DNA from: JBDHWG01 sp046328505
Lineage (GTDB): Bacteria; Chloroflexota; Anaerolineae; Epilineales; JAHCIE01
Reading direction: 5' to 3'
Assembly (NCBI GenBank): GCA_046328505.1
Contig: JAXLWL010000004.1
Span: 248,001 to 312,000, forward strand
DNA: 64,000 bases
Shown: positions 23,757 to 31,966 of the stretch, in pieces
How the letters are laid out: every line of letters begins with the position of its first letter
How positions within the stretch are numbered: the stretch's first letter is position 1
Program-made: the position numbers and the translations under genes
Notes under the pieces: model-generated
Databases searched by the model: none
The model's input: the letters and a program-made list of their open reading frames with translations, nothing else
What the model was told of the DNA's origin: nothing

Positions 23757-25244
23757 CTAGGCCGAATCACGAAACTGCGAAGAAAGCGCCGGATACAGTT
23801 CGACGTACTGCTGGTAGAGCTTATCGTAGAGTGTGACATTGGCCGGGCTAGGCTGCACGATCACGTCGCTCATCCGCACCGTCGCTGCGCACGCTGCGTC
23901 GAGGCTGGCGAAGATTCCCGCGCCGACGCCACCCAAAAGGGCCGCGCCGAACGCGGCGGCCTCGGATGTGCGCGTCTGGTAGATGGCCTGATTGTAGATG
24001 TCGGCTTGCAGTTGCAGCCACAGGGGATGTCGCGTGCTTCCCCCCGATGCGATGACACGGTCGACCGGGACGCCCAGGCTCTTGATGAGCTCCAGCCCCT
24101 GGCGCAGGCTGAAGACGACGCCTTCCATGACCGCCCGGGCCAGATGAGCCTGATCGTGGCGTAGCGTCAACCCGACGAAGACGCCTCGCGCCGCGGGATT
24201 CATGTGTGGCGTGCGTTCGCCGGCCAGGTAAGGAAGGAAGAAGAGGCCGTCGGCGCCGGGCGCAACTTGCGCGGCCGCGTCGGCTAGTGCGCCGTATGAT
24301 TCCGCGTGGAGGACGCGGCGCAGCCAGGCGAACGCCAGGCCCGCCGTCAGGATCGCGGCCAGGTTGTACCACAGATTCGGGACGGCATGGCAGAAGGTAT
24401 GCAGTCGCAGTTCGGGGTCGTACGAGGGTGTGGCGCTTGGCGCCTGGAGCTGGCCGCCGGTACCGATGGTGGAGGACAAGACACCGGGGTGGATAATACC
24501 GTTGCCGACCGCCTGCGCGGGCTGGTCGGCGCTGCCGTAGGCGACAGGAATGCCCGGGCGCAGGCCCATGACAGAAGCCACTTCAGCGCGTAGGGAGCCG
24601 GCGACGGACGTGGATTGTTGGATGGCAGGCAGAATAGCGGGAGCGATGCCGAACGCGGCCAGTAACTCCGAGTTCCATGCCCCTGCCTTCACATCCATCA
24701 GGGATGTCCCGGATGCGTCGGTAGCCTCGGTGCCGATCTCACCGGTCAGGTAGTAGCGCAGGTAGTCCTTCGGCAGTAGGACGTGGGCGATAGCGGCGTA
24801 GATGGCAGGCTCATTCTCCTGGAGCCAGAGGAGGTTGGCGAGGGTGAAACCCGTCGCAAGAGGGTTCTGCGTCCACCGAGCCAGGCCCTCGCGTCCTAGC
24901 CGCCCATACACCTCTCGGACCTGCGGGCCGGTGCGCTGATCGGCCCAGGTAATGGCCGGCCGCAGCGGAACTCCGCCTCGGTCGAGGCAAACGGTCGTGT
25001 GCATCTGGCCCGACAGCCCGATGGCGGCGATATCTTGCCGGCGGATGTTCGACTCGGCCAGCGCCTCGCGAGTCGTGCTCACGGCTGCCTCAATCCAGAT
25101 TGCCGGATCTTGTTCGGCCCAGCCAGGCCGTGGCGTGGCGATGCTATATTCATGCCGACCGACGCCTAACAGGTTGCCGTCCGTGTCGACAATGGCCGCC
25201 TTGGCGCCAGAAGTGCCGATGTCCATGCCCAGCATATAATCCAT
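23757..25244 (-). CDS. xylB: xylulokinase-like FGGY carbohydrate kinase (first copy)
   Basis: 495 residues, full FGGY length. The N-terminal ATPase fold starts YMLGMDIGTSGAKAAIVDTDG. GQMHTTVCLD and ITWADQRTG are xylulokinase-like substrate-site motifs, and the C-terminal domain has VIASGGSTRHPLWLQLQADI, the family signature. It phosphorylates a ketopentose, most likely D-xylulose, with ATP. It lies 70 bases downstream of the LacI-type repressor in the same direction, so both are under the operator at 26408-26421. A diverged second copy lies at 33146 behind xylose isomerase, so this one could serve a different sugar. Confidence 0.9.
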   Translation of the reverse strand: MDYMLGMDIGTSGAKAAIVDTDGNLLGVGRHEYSIATPRPGWAEQDPAIWIEAAVSTTREALAESNIRRQDIAAIGLSGQMHTTVCLDRGGVPLRPAITWADQRTGPQVREVYGRLGREGLARWTQNPLATGFTLANLLWLQENEPAIYAAIAHVLLPKDYLRYYLTGEIGTEATDASGTSLMDVKAGAWNSELLAAFGIAPAILPAIQQSTSVAGSLRAEVASVMGLRPGIPVAYGSADQPAQAVGNGIIHPGVLSSTIGTGGQLQAPSATPSYDPELRLHTFCHAVPNLWYNLAAILTAGLAFAWLRRVLHAESYGALADAAAQVAPGADGLFFLPYLAGERTPHMNPAARGVFVGLTLRHDQAHLARAVMEGVVFSLRQGLELIKSLGVPVDRVIASGGSTRHPLWLQLQADIYNQAIYQTRTSEAAAFGAALLGGVGAGIFASLDAACAATVRMSDVIVQPSPANVTLYDKLYQQYVELYPALSSQFRDSA

Positions 25245-25314
25245 AGCGTTCCTGCCCTATGCGCGGGACGGTCGAAGCTACGCGCTCATATTATTGAAGG
25301 CAAATTCAGACAGG

Positions 25315-26352
25315 TTAACTCGCGGCTAGGGTGCGCGGGACGATACCGCCGGCTTCAGAGTGACACCCGCACGACTGGCGAATCACCAGCCTGCCTTTCA
25401 GGATGATCTCGCGGGTGGGGCGCGTCGGCTCCTCCATGCGGCGCAGAAGCAACTCGGCTGCGACCTGCCCAATCTCGTAGGTTGGCTGCTCGATGACCGT
25501 CACAGCCGGCTCGACCAGGGGCGTCCACACCGTCTCATCGAAACTGGCAAAGGCGACGTCATCTGGGATCGCGACCCGGCTGTCGTGCAAGGCGCGATAA
25601 GCGCCTGTCGCGAGGAGTCCGTCACTGATTACCAGGGCATCCGGCGGCTCGGCCAGTGCCAGGAGCTTTAGGGCGGCGCGGTAGCTATTCTCTGGCTTCG
25701 AGTCCATATAGTGAACCAACTCGGGGACCATGGGTAGGTCGTGGTCTTGCAGAGCGCGTAGAAAGCCAGCCCTACGCTCGCGCCCGGTGATACTGCCGAG
25801 GCCGAAGAAGGCGCCGATTCGCCGCCGCCCGTGGCCAATCACGTGGGAGGCGAGGCGATAGGTGGCCTCCTCGTTATCGAGGAGCACACTGTCGACATCC
25901 CCGCCGCTGACGCGGCGGTCGATGACCACCAGGGGCAGGCTTGGGTCCACCGCGTGGCCGAACGTGTCCGCGAGACGCAGGGTCGGCGAGAAGATGACCC
26001 CGGCGACCCGCTCGGCGCGCACAAGATCGAGATAGAGGGCCTCTTTCGCGGGGTCTTCGTCGGTGTTGCAGAGCATGACGGTCAGCCCGTTCTGGTAGGC
26101 AACGTCCTCGACGGCCCGACTCACCGACGTAAAGAATGGGTTCTGAATATCAGAGACGATGAGCGCAATGGCGCTGGAACGTTGCGCCCGCAGACTGCGC
26201 GCCACGCGATTGGGCTGATAGTTCAGCTCCTCGACCGCCGCCATGACGCGGTCGCGAATTTCCGGCCGAGTGTGCGGCTTGTTCGCCAGAACGCGAGACA
26301 CCGTCGCGGTGGACACGCCGGCTCGTTCGGCGACGTCTTTGATGCTTGCCAT
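25315..26352 (-). CDS. LacI-family transcriptional repressor of the pentose regulon
   Basis: 345 residues. The N-terminal helix-turn-helix is ASIKDVAERAGVSTATVSRV, with the hinge helix near YQPNRVARSLRAQRS. A periplasmic-binding-protein-like ligand domain follows (AIALIVSDIQNPFFTSVSRA ... DDVAFASFDETVWTPLVEP). The tail RQSCGCH is common in this family. It would bind the TGTAATCGATTACA-type palindromes at 26408-26421 and 26557-26591, controlling itself, the kinase downstream and the divergent sugar ABC operon. The inducer is probably the transported sugar or its phosphate; this is inferred from position only. Confidence 0.95.
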   Translation of the reverse strand: MASIKDVAERAGVSTATVSRVLANKPHTRPEIRDRVMAAVEELNYQPNRVARSLRAQRSSAIALIVSDIQNPFFTSVSRAVEDVAYQNGLTVMLCNTDEDPAKEALYLDLVRAERVAGVIFSPTLRLADTFGHAVDPSLPLVVIDRRVSGGDVDSVLLDNEEATYRLASHVIGHGRRRIGAFFGLGSITGRERRAGFLRALQDHDLPMVPELVHYMDSKPENSYRAALKLLALAEPPDALVISDGLLATGAYRALHDSRVAIPDDVAFASFDETVWTPLVEPAVTVIEQPTYEIGQVAAELLLRRMEEPTRPTREIILKGRLVIRQSCGCHSEAGGIVPRTLAAS

Positions 26353-26405
26353 GGATTGCCTTTCTGCCTCGTTCTAACGCACCACACCGACTTTATCTCC
26401 CTAAC

Positions 26406-26434
26406 AGTGTAATCGATTACATCACATTTGTCAA
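26406..26434 (-). promoter_or_regulatory. lacI promoter
   Basis: On the minus strand, TTGACA (26434-26429), 17 bases, TACACT (26411-26406). The -10 box overlaps the operator at 26408-26421, indicating self-repression. Confidence 0.85.
26408..26421. promoter_or_regulatory. LacI-type operator O1
   Basis: TGTAATCGATTACA is a perfect 14-base palindrome with the central CG typical of LacI-family sites. It covers the spacer and -10 box of the lacI promoter. Confidence 0.88.
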
Positions 26435-26544
26435 TACCAACACGCAGTGTTCGCATCAGCGCCGCCTGGAGATGCGACGTTCAGGGGTCAAAATGCTCTT
26501 TCTAACCAAATTCTCAATTTCGCAGAAAATCGTCCGTTTGCCTA

Positions 26545-26573
26545 TTGACAAATGAATTGTAATCGTTTACAAT
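26545..26573 (+). promoter_or_regulatory. main promoter P1 of the sugar ABC operon
   Basis: TTGACA (26545-26550), 17 bases, TACAAT (26568-26573). The -10 box is formed by the right half of operator O2. The sequence around it (TTGACAAATG ... TGTAATCG) repeats that of the lacI promoter in mirror orientation. Confidence 0.9.
26557..26572. promoter_or_regulatory. LacI-type operator O2
   Basis: TTGTAATCGTTTACAA, one mismatch from a perfect palindrome, lies between the -35 and -10 of P1. Confidence 0.85.
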
Positions 26574-26575
26574 GA

Positions 26576-26591
26576 TTGTAATCGATTACAA
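26576..26591. promoter_or_regulatory. LacI-type operator O3
   Basis: TTGTAATCGATTACAA is a perfect 16-base palindrome centred 19 bases after O2, over the expected transcription start of P1. Confidence 0.88.
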
Positions 26592-26644
26592 TGAGCATCA
26601 AGGGAAAGCGGCTACGTGGTAGCCCTGTCGATGAGGAATCCTGT

Positions 26645-26673
26645 TTGACAACTTTCGTTTAGTATGCTATAAG
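26645..26673 (+). promoter_or_regulatory. second promoter P2 of the sugar ABC operon
   Basis: TTGACA (26645-26650), 17 bases, TATAAG (26668-26673). No operator overlaps it, so it could give basal transcription. The leader from P2 is about 178 bases and holds a short hairpin at 26699-26718 (GGCTGCG/CGCAGCC). Confidence 0.65.
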
Positions 26674-26857
26674 GCCACGTGACGCGCAGGGCTTCATCGG
26701 CTGCGCTGAGACGCAGCCTTTGAGAGATTGCCGTTAATCTGCGCCCACCGTGACCCGGCTGGCGCGCTGAAAGGAGGTGCCAGGACTTTCACATCTCGTA
26801 GCAATGAACTCGGCGGTATTCGAAACCATCTCGTGCTATCCAAGGAGGAAAGGTACC

Positions 26858-27943
26858 ATGTCGTACAAACTGTTGTTCGTCGTCCTGGCGTTGTTCGCGG
26901 TAGTGTTGGCCGCCTGTGGTGGCGGCGCAGCCCCGGCCTCCGCTCCAGCCGCCCCAGCCGCGGCCAATGCCACGGCGGCTCCCGCCGGTGGCGCTGCGCC
27001 GGCGGCATCCGGCCAGACTGTCGTCGGTCTGATTACCAAGACCGAGACCAACCCCTTCTTCGTGAAAATGAAGGAAGGCGCCCAGGCCAAAGCAGGCGAT
27101 CTGGGCGTCAAGCTGCTAACCGGCGCCGGTGCTAAGGACGGCGACAACGAAGGTCAGGTGACGGCGCTCGAGAACATGGTCAACGCTGGCGCTAAGGGCA
27201 TCCTCATCACCCCGAGCGATACCAAGGCGATCGTTCCCAGCATCCAGAAAGCCCGCGACAAGGGCGTGGTCGTCATCGCCCTGGACACGGCCACTGAGCC
27301 GCAGAGCGCGGTCGACGCCCTGTTCGCAACCAACAACTTCAACGCCGGCCTCCTGATCGGTCAGTGGGCCAAGGGCGCGATGGGTGACAAGAAGCCCGTC
27401 ATCGCCACGCTCGACCTGGCGCCCGGCATCACCGTCGGCGCGCAGCGCCACAACGGCTTCCTGCAGGGCATGGGACTGGCCAAGGCCGATCCGAACTCGT
27501 CTGACCTCGTGACCGCTGACGCGGTCGTCTGCAGCCAGGATACCCATGGCGACCAGTCCGAGGGCCAGACGGCGATGGAGAACTGCCTGAGCAAGAACCC
27601 GAACATCAACCTGGTGTACACCATCAACGAACCCGCGGCTTTCGGCGCCTACCAGGCGATCAAGGCGGCCGGCAAGGATAAGGACATCACTATCGTGTCC
27701 GTCGACGGTGGCTGCCAGGGCGTGCAGGGCGTGGTTGACGGCAAGATCGCGGCCACGTCACAGCAGTACCCGTTGAAGATGGCCTCGATGGGTGTGGAAG
27801 CGGTGACCAACTTCGCCAAGACCGGCCAGAAGCCCTCTGGCTACACCGACACGGGCGTGACCCTGATCACGGACAAGCCGCAAAACGGTGTCGACAGCAA
27901 GGACTCGAAGTACGGCCTCGCGAACTGCTGGGGCAACAAGTAA
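26858..27943 (+). CDS. sugar ABC transporter substrate-binding lipoprotein
   Basis: 361 residues from ATG 26858, with AAGGAGGAAAGG upstream; longer open frames lack a ribosome site. Signal and lipobox VVLAAC put the lipid-attached Cys at residue 20, followed by an Ala/Pro linker. The mature part is a Peripla_BP_4 protein: VVGLITKTETNPFFVKMKEG, GILITPSDTKAIVPSIQKA and VSVDGGCQGVQGVVDGKIAA. It resembles ribose/fructose/xylose binders (RbsB, FrcB, XylF types). It captures the sugar outside the membrane for the permease and ATPase encoded downstream. Control by LacI operators and nearby xylose genes suggest a pentose. Confidence 0.93.
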   Translation: MSYKLLFVVLALFAVVLAACGGGAAPASAPAAPAAANATAAPAGGAAPAASGQTVVGLITKTETNPFFVKMKEGAQAKAGDLGVKLLTGAGAKDGDNEGQVTALENMVNAGAKGILITPSDTKAIVPSIQKARDKGVVVIALDTATEPQSAVDALFATNNFNAGLLIGQWAKGAMGDKKPVIATLDLAPGITVGAQRHNGFLQGMGLAKADPNSSDLVTADAVVCSQDTHGDQSEGQTAMENCLSKNPNINLVYTINEPAAFGAYQAIKAAGKDKDITIVSVDGGCQGVQGVVDGKIAATSQQYPLKMASMGVEAVTNFAKTGQKPSGYTDTGVTLITDKPQNGVDSKDSKYGLANCWGNK

Positions 27944-27956
27944 CAGATGACACAGG

Positions 27957-27990
27957 AGAGCGGCGGAGGGCATGATGCCCCCGCCGCTCT
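27957..27990 (+). terminator. intercistronic stem-loop after the binding-protein gene
   Basis: AGAGCGGCGG and CCGCCGCTCT flank GGGCATGATGCCC, which also pairs with itself, giving a long stem. Such structures often protect the binding-protein message and lower expression of the downstream membrane genes. Confidence 0.7.
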
Positions 27991-28025
27991 TCAAGAATAC
28001 GCTCTCACAGATTAGGAGGGTTACC

Positions 28026-29015
28026 ATGAGCGCGGTCGCGAGCCAAGTCACCAAGAGTCGCTCTGGCATTCTGAACGTGTTTCGGGGGTCGCCGATTATG
28101 GGGCCTCTTCTGGCCCTCGTCATAGCCGTCATCTTCTTCGCCACCCAATCGGACCGGTTCCTTCGCGGAGACAACCTCTCCCTCATCATGCAGCAGACGG
28201 TCGTCGTCGGCGTCCTGGCCATCGGACAGACCCTGGTGATCTTGACCAGCGGAATCGACCTGTCCAACGGCATGATCATGGCTCTGTCGTCGGTCCTCAT
28301 GGCCGGGCTGGCCGTGGCGTCTGGCGTCAATCCCTTTCTCGCGATCTTGATCGGGTTCCTGGTGGCTATCATCTTCGGCCTGGTGAACGGCACGCTGGTC
28401 ACTCGCATCGGGTTGCCCGCGTTTATCGTTACCCTGGGCACGTACAACATCGCGTACGCCCTGGTGCGCATCTATACCACCTCGACGGTCACTAACCTGC
28501 CGGCAGCGCTGCTGTTCTTCGGCGCTACCTTCAGAGTGGCCGGCACGGAGATCACGTATGGCTCCGTGCTGATGATCATCCTTTACGTGATCGTCTGGTA
28601 TGTCCTGCGCTCGACGCCGTGGGGGCGCTCGGTCTACGCGGTTGGCGATAACCCCGAAGCGGCCCGCCTCGCCGGCATCAACACCAATCGCGTGTTGACC
28701 CAGGTCTACACAGTCGCTGCGATCACGTATGCTATCGCCGGCCTGCTGCTCGTAGCCCGGACAGGCGTGGGCGATCCCCAGGCCGGCCAAACCGGCAACC
28801 TGGACAGCATCACCGCCGTGGTGATCGGTGGCACCAGCCTCCTCGGTGGCCGCGGCAGCATCGTCGGAACACTGATTGGCGCGCTCATCGTGGGTGTCTT
28901 CCGAAACGGTCTGCAATTGATGGGCGTCGGGTCAATCTACCAGGTGTTGGTTACGGGTGTCCTGGTCATCGTGGCCGTGTCTATCGACTATCTCTCGCAC
29001 CGACGCAAGGCGTAA
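28026..29015 (+). CDS. sugar ABC transporter permease
   Basis: 329 residues from ATG 28026, with AGGAGGG upstream. About eight to ten membrane helices are visible. Family motifs are TLVILTSGIDLSNGMIMALS, GLPAFIVTLGTYNIAYALVR and AVGDNPEAARLAGINTNRV, the cytoplasmic loop that contacts the ATPase, and then GRGSIVGTLIGALIVGVFRN. It belongs to the RbsC/XylH-type family (BPD_transp_2) and would form the homodimeric channel. It sits between the binding-protein and ATPase genes in the usual operon order variant. Confidence 0.94.
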   Translation: MSAVASQVTKSRSGILNVFRGSPIMGPLLALVIAVIFFATQSDRFLRGDNLSLIMQQTVVVGVLAIGQTLVILTSGIDLSNGMIMALSSVLMAGLAVASGVNPFLAILIGFLVAIIFGLVNGTLVTRIGLPAFIVTLGTYNIAYALVRIYTTSTVTNLPAALLFFGATFRVAGTEITYGSVLMIILYVIVWYVLRSTPWGRSVYAVGDNPEAARLAGINTNRVLTQVYTVAAITYAIAGLLLVARTGVGDPQAGQTGNLDSITAVVIGGTSLLGGRGSIVGTLIGALIVGVFRNGLQLMGVGSIYQVLVTGVLVIVAVSIDYLSHRRKA

Positions 29016-29030
29016 GCACAGGAGGTCGTC

Positions 29031-30545
29031 ATGAGTACATCTCCATCGCCAGGCAAAGTCCTGCTGGAAATGAAGAACATCGGCAAGACCTTTCCGGGTG
29101 TGAGGGCGCTCGAAGGGGTTAGTCTCACAGTGCGTGAAGGCCAGGTGCATGCTTTGCTGGGTGAGAATGGGGCCGGCAAGTCGACCCTGATCAAAATCCT
29201 GTCGGGTGCATACACCAAGGACGAGGGCGAGATTTTCTTCGAGGGGAAGCCCGTTGAAATCCGCGGGCCTCAGGATGCCCAGGCGTTGGGTATCTCGACC
29301 ATCTACCAGGAGTTCAACCTGGCCCGCGACCTGACCATCGGGGAGAACATCTACCTTGGCCACCTGCCGACAAAACGCACCGGGGTTGATTGGGCACAGG
29401 TCAGGGAAGGCTCGCGCAGGATCCTCGATACGCTCGGTGTTTCGTTGTCGCCGGACACTCTCACCTCGACGCTGTCCGTGGCAGAACAGCAGCTCGTCGA
29501 GATCGCCAAGTCTCTGAACCGCAAGACGCGTATCCTCATCATGGATGAGCCGTCGGCCGTGTTGGGCGAGAAGGACCTGGAGAAGCTGTTTGAGGTGGTT
29601 CGCTCGCTCCAGGCGCAAGGTATCGGCATCATCTACATCTCGCATCGCCTCAGGGAGATATTCGAGCTGGCCGACGAGGTCACGGTGCTCAAGGACGGGC
29701 GCTATGTGGCGACCGAGCGGGTGGCCGATGTGACGATGGACGATCTGGTCAGGCTGATGGTCGGGCGTGACTTGAAGGACGTCTACCCGAAGCGCGAGAT
29801 AGCCGTCGGCGCCGGCGTACCGTTGTTGGAAGTCAAGAACCTCACTCGGACGAAGCTCGTGCACGACGTGACATTCGATCTACGCGAGGGTGAAATAGTC
29901 GGCTTTGCCGGCATCACCGGGTCTGGCCGCACGGAGCTGGCGCGCGCCATCTTCGGAGCCGACCCTTGCACCGGGGAGATGCGCATCCGCGGTGAGCCTT
30001 ACAAGCCGAGCTCGCCCGCGGTCGCCATCCGCAACGGCGTCGCCCTGGTAACCGAGGACCGCAAGGCTCAGGGACTATTCCTGAAGCAGAGTGTGACAGT
30101 TAACACCACGATCTCGGGCTTGAAGCAGTTGACCCGCATGGGTATCCTCCAGTTCCGCCGCGAGCTCGCCCTGGTCAAGAAGATGATCCAGGATTTGAGC
30201 ATCAAGACGCCCGGCCCCGAGTTCCTGGTGGTCAACATGAGCGGCGGCAACCAGCAGAAGGTGGTGCTGGCCCGCTGGCTGAGCGTCGGCGTGCGCATCT
30301 TTATCCTGGACGAGCCGACGCGAGGCATCGACGTCGGCAGCAAGTCGGAGATTTACCAGGTGATGCATGACCTGACCAAGCAGGGCGCCGGCGTCATCAT
30401 GATTTCCTCGGAACTGCCGGAGGTCTTGGGCATGAGCGATCGCATCATGGTCATGCGCCAGGGGACGATCGCCAAGGAGCTGTCTCGCGCTGAGGCCAGC
30501 GAAGAGGAAATCATGAAGTACGCCGTGGGCGGCGAAGCCGCCTGA
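29031..30545 (+). CDS. sugar ABC transporter ATPase (double NBD, RbsA/XylG type)
   Basis: 504 residues with two nucleotide-binding domains. The first has Walker A GENGAGKS (44-51), signature LSVAEQQLVEIA and Walker B LIMDEPSAVL. The second is the usual degenerate partner with GITGSGRTELAR in place of Walker A, but an intact signature MSGGNQQKVVLARWL and Walker B ILDEPTRGIDVGS. This is normal for carbohydrate-uptake family 2 importers. It powers the permease encoded 15 bases upstream. AGGAGG precedes ATG. Confidence 0.95.
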   Translation: MSTSPSPGKVLLEMKNIGKTFPGVRALEGVSLTVREGQVHALLGENGAGKSTLIKILSGAYTKDEGEIFFEGKPVEIRGPQDAQALGISTIYQEFNLARDLTIGENIYLGHLPTKRTGVDWAQVREGSRRILDTLGVSLSPDTLTSTLSVAEQQLVEIAKSLNRKTRILIMDEPSAVLGEKDLEKLFEVVRSLQAQGIGIIYISHRLREIFELADEVTVLKDGRYVATERVADVTMDDLVRLMVGRDLKDVYPKREIAVGAGVPLLEVKNLTRTKLVHDVTFDLREGEIVGFAGITGSGRTELARAIFGADPCTGEMRIRGEPYKPSSPAVAIRNGVALVTEDRKAQGLFLKQSVTVNTTISGLKQLTRMGILQFRRELALVKKMIQDLSIKTPGPEFLVVNMSGGNQQKVVLARWLSVGVRIFILDEPTRGIDVGSKSEIYQVMHDLTKQGAGVIMISSELPEVLGMSDRIMVMRQGTIAKELSRAEASEEEIMKYAVGGEAA

Positions 30546-30574
30546 GTCCGGCGCTAACCCAAGAGGAGCCAACC

Positions 30575-31234
30575 ATGGCCGTGATTACGCTTTCGAGAGA
30601 GCTAGGCAGCGGAGGCCTGGACATTGCGCTTCAGGTGGCGAAGACCTTGGGCTATGAGTTCGTCGATCAGCGAACGGCTGAAGCCATCTTCCGGCAGTAT
30701 GGGCTTACCAAGTTCAACGAGGTCTACGGCGAGGCCCCAAACCTCCTCGATCTCATCAACGCGAACAACCTGCTGATCGTCTCGATGTTGAACGAGATCG
30801 TGCAGGCCGTGGCCAAACGCGGCAATGTCGTCATCCTCGGCCGAGCCGGCTTTGCGATCCTGGGCGACTACGCCGATGTGCTGCACGTGCGGGTGCAGGC
30901 CCCCTTCGATGTTCGGGTGCAGCGCGTCATGGATCGGGAGGGCCTGAGCGATCGCCAGGCCGTCGAGGCACGGGTGCGGGAGGACGACGAGGTACACCGC
31001 AAGTACGTGAAGTTCTTCTATAACAAGGAGTGGGATGCGCCGTCCTACTTCGCCCTGGTTCTCGACACCGGCTCGCTGTCGACGGACGAGGCCGCGCGGC
31101 AGATCGTCGAAGCCGCCAGGGCACACGAGCAGCAGGCGATCCCCGCCGACGCCACCACTACGGCGGCGATCGAGGTGGATCCTGTTCTGGCGGACGCGAT
31201 TGACAAGGCGATGGCGTATCCCTTGCCCTCTTGA
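30575..31234 (+). CDS. cytidylate kinase-like family protein
   Basis: 219 residues, with GAGGAG before ATG. It matches the cytidylate kinase-like family (PF13189 type): ITLSRELGSGGLDIALQVAK near the start, then GYEFVDQRTAEAIF and VVILGRAGFAIL. The P-loop reads GSGGLDIA, without the Lys of true kinases (GSGKGT), which is common in this family. The function of such proteins is not established. It ends the LacI-controlled sugar operon, 29 bases after the ATPase gene, so it might phosphorylate a sugar or nucleoside, or sense a nucleotide to tune transport. Confidence 0.85.
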   Translation: MAVITLSRELGSGGLDIALQVAKTLGYEFVDQRTAEAIFRQYGLTKFNEVYGEAPNLLDLINANNLLIVSMLNEIVQAVAKRGNVVILGRAGFAILGDYADVLHVRVQAPFDVRVQRVMDREGLSDRQAVEARVREDDEVHRKYVKFFYNKEWDAPSYFALVLDTGSLSTDEAARQIVEAARAHEQQAIPADATTTAAIEVDPVLADAIDKAMAYPLPS

Positions 31235-31266
31235 GCGCTCCGTCGGGACCGGGTGACTGATAGTAC

Positions 31267-31301
31267 GTCAGGCCAAACCGTTCGAAGTGGTTTGGCCTGA
31301 C
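31267..31301 (+). terminator. terminator of the sugar ABC operon
   Basis: GTCAGGCCAAACC and GGTTTGGCCTGAC form a perfect 13-bp stem with a 9-base loop, 32 bases after the last stop, followed by CTCATTTCT. Confidence 0.85.
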
Positions 31302-31429
31302 CTCATTTCTAGAGATGAAGTGTGGTGAAAGCGCCACGGAAGGTTACGGGATTGTTACATCAAATCGGGGAAAGTGATGTAGAATGGTCTCACCTGTCCG
31401 CCAGAACGATCAACTGAGGAGGCGTCTGG

Positions 31430-31822
31430 ATGTTGCGGTTCCTGTTCGCGCTTGCGGTCTCTATCCACGGGCTTGCCCATTCTCTGTTCATGGTCAACTC
31501 GTGGGGCTATCTCAAGGAGGCGTCCGGCCGCGCGCTGTTCTTCCCTAAGGTCGTCGGGGTCGAGCGCTCGGTTGAGGGCCTGTTCGCGTTGTTCTGGCTG
31601 CTGCCCCTAGCCGGCTTCGCGGTTACAGTGTGGGAGTTTCACCACGGGCACGCTGCGTGGCGCGCCTGGCTGCTCGCCTCGGCGACCGTCTCGTCGATCA
31701 TGCTCATGTCGTGGTGGGGCGGTCTCAACCATCCGAATGCCATGCTCGCCATGCTCTTCGATGCCGCCGTCGTCGCCCTGCTCCTCCTGAAGACCCCCGC
31801 GCCCGCCACCGTCAAATCCTGA
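31430..31822 (+). CDS. small four-helix membrane protein, unknown function
   Basis: 130 residues; GAGGAGG precedes ATG by 9 bases. Four hydrophobic segments lie at about 1-20, 45-68, 78-97 and 104-120. Conserved-looking polar positions in the first helix (His14, His17) and GGLNHPNA between helices 3 and 4 could bind a ligand or metal. I do not recognise the family. It is flanked by strong terminators on both sides, so it is a single-gene unit between the transporter and xylose isomerase. Confidence 0.75.
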   Translation: MLRFLFALAVSIHGLAHSLFMVNSWGYLKEASGRALFFPKVVGVERSVEGLFALFWLLPLAGFAVTVWEFHHGHAAWRAWLLASATVSSIMLMSWWGGLNHPNAMLAMLFDAAVVALLLLKTPAPATVKS

Positions 31823-31848
31823 TACCCAACACTCCAGCCTCGCCGCAC

Positions 31849-31895
31849 ACTGAGCGCCTGACCGTCTGCACAATTGCGGGCGTCAGGCGCTCAGT
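31849..31895 (+). terminator. stem-loop terminator
   Basis: ACTGAGCGCCTGAC and GTCAGGCGCTCAGT form a perfect 14-bp stem with a 19-base loop, followed by CAATTTG, between the small membrane protein and xylA. Confidence 0.8.
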
Positions 31896-31966
31896 CAATT
31901 TGTGATGGACGAATACTCCAGGCGGGTGTATCATCTGGCTGATATCCCAATTCCTGGAGATCCCCT

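Noticed and set aside
30575..31234. cytidylate-kinase-like protein as a true Cmk
   Set aside because: The P-loop lacks Lys and the family is distinct from Cmk; I did not assign the cmk symbol.
31900..31934. possible promoter directly before xylA
   Set aside because: TATCAT at 31929-31934 is plausible, but the only TTGTGA is 23 bases away, too far. No LacI operator is present. Kept only as a remark under xylA.
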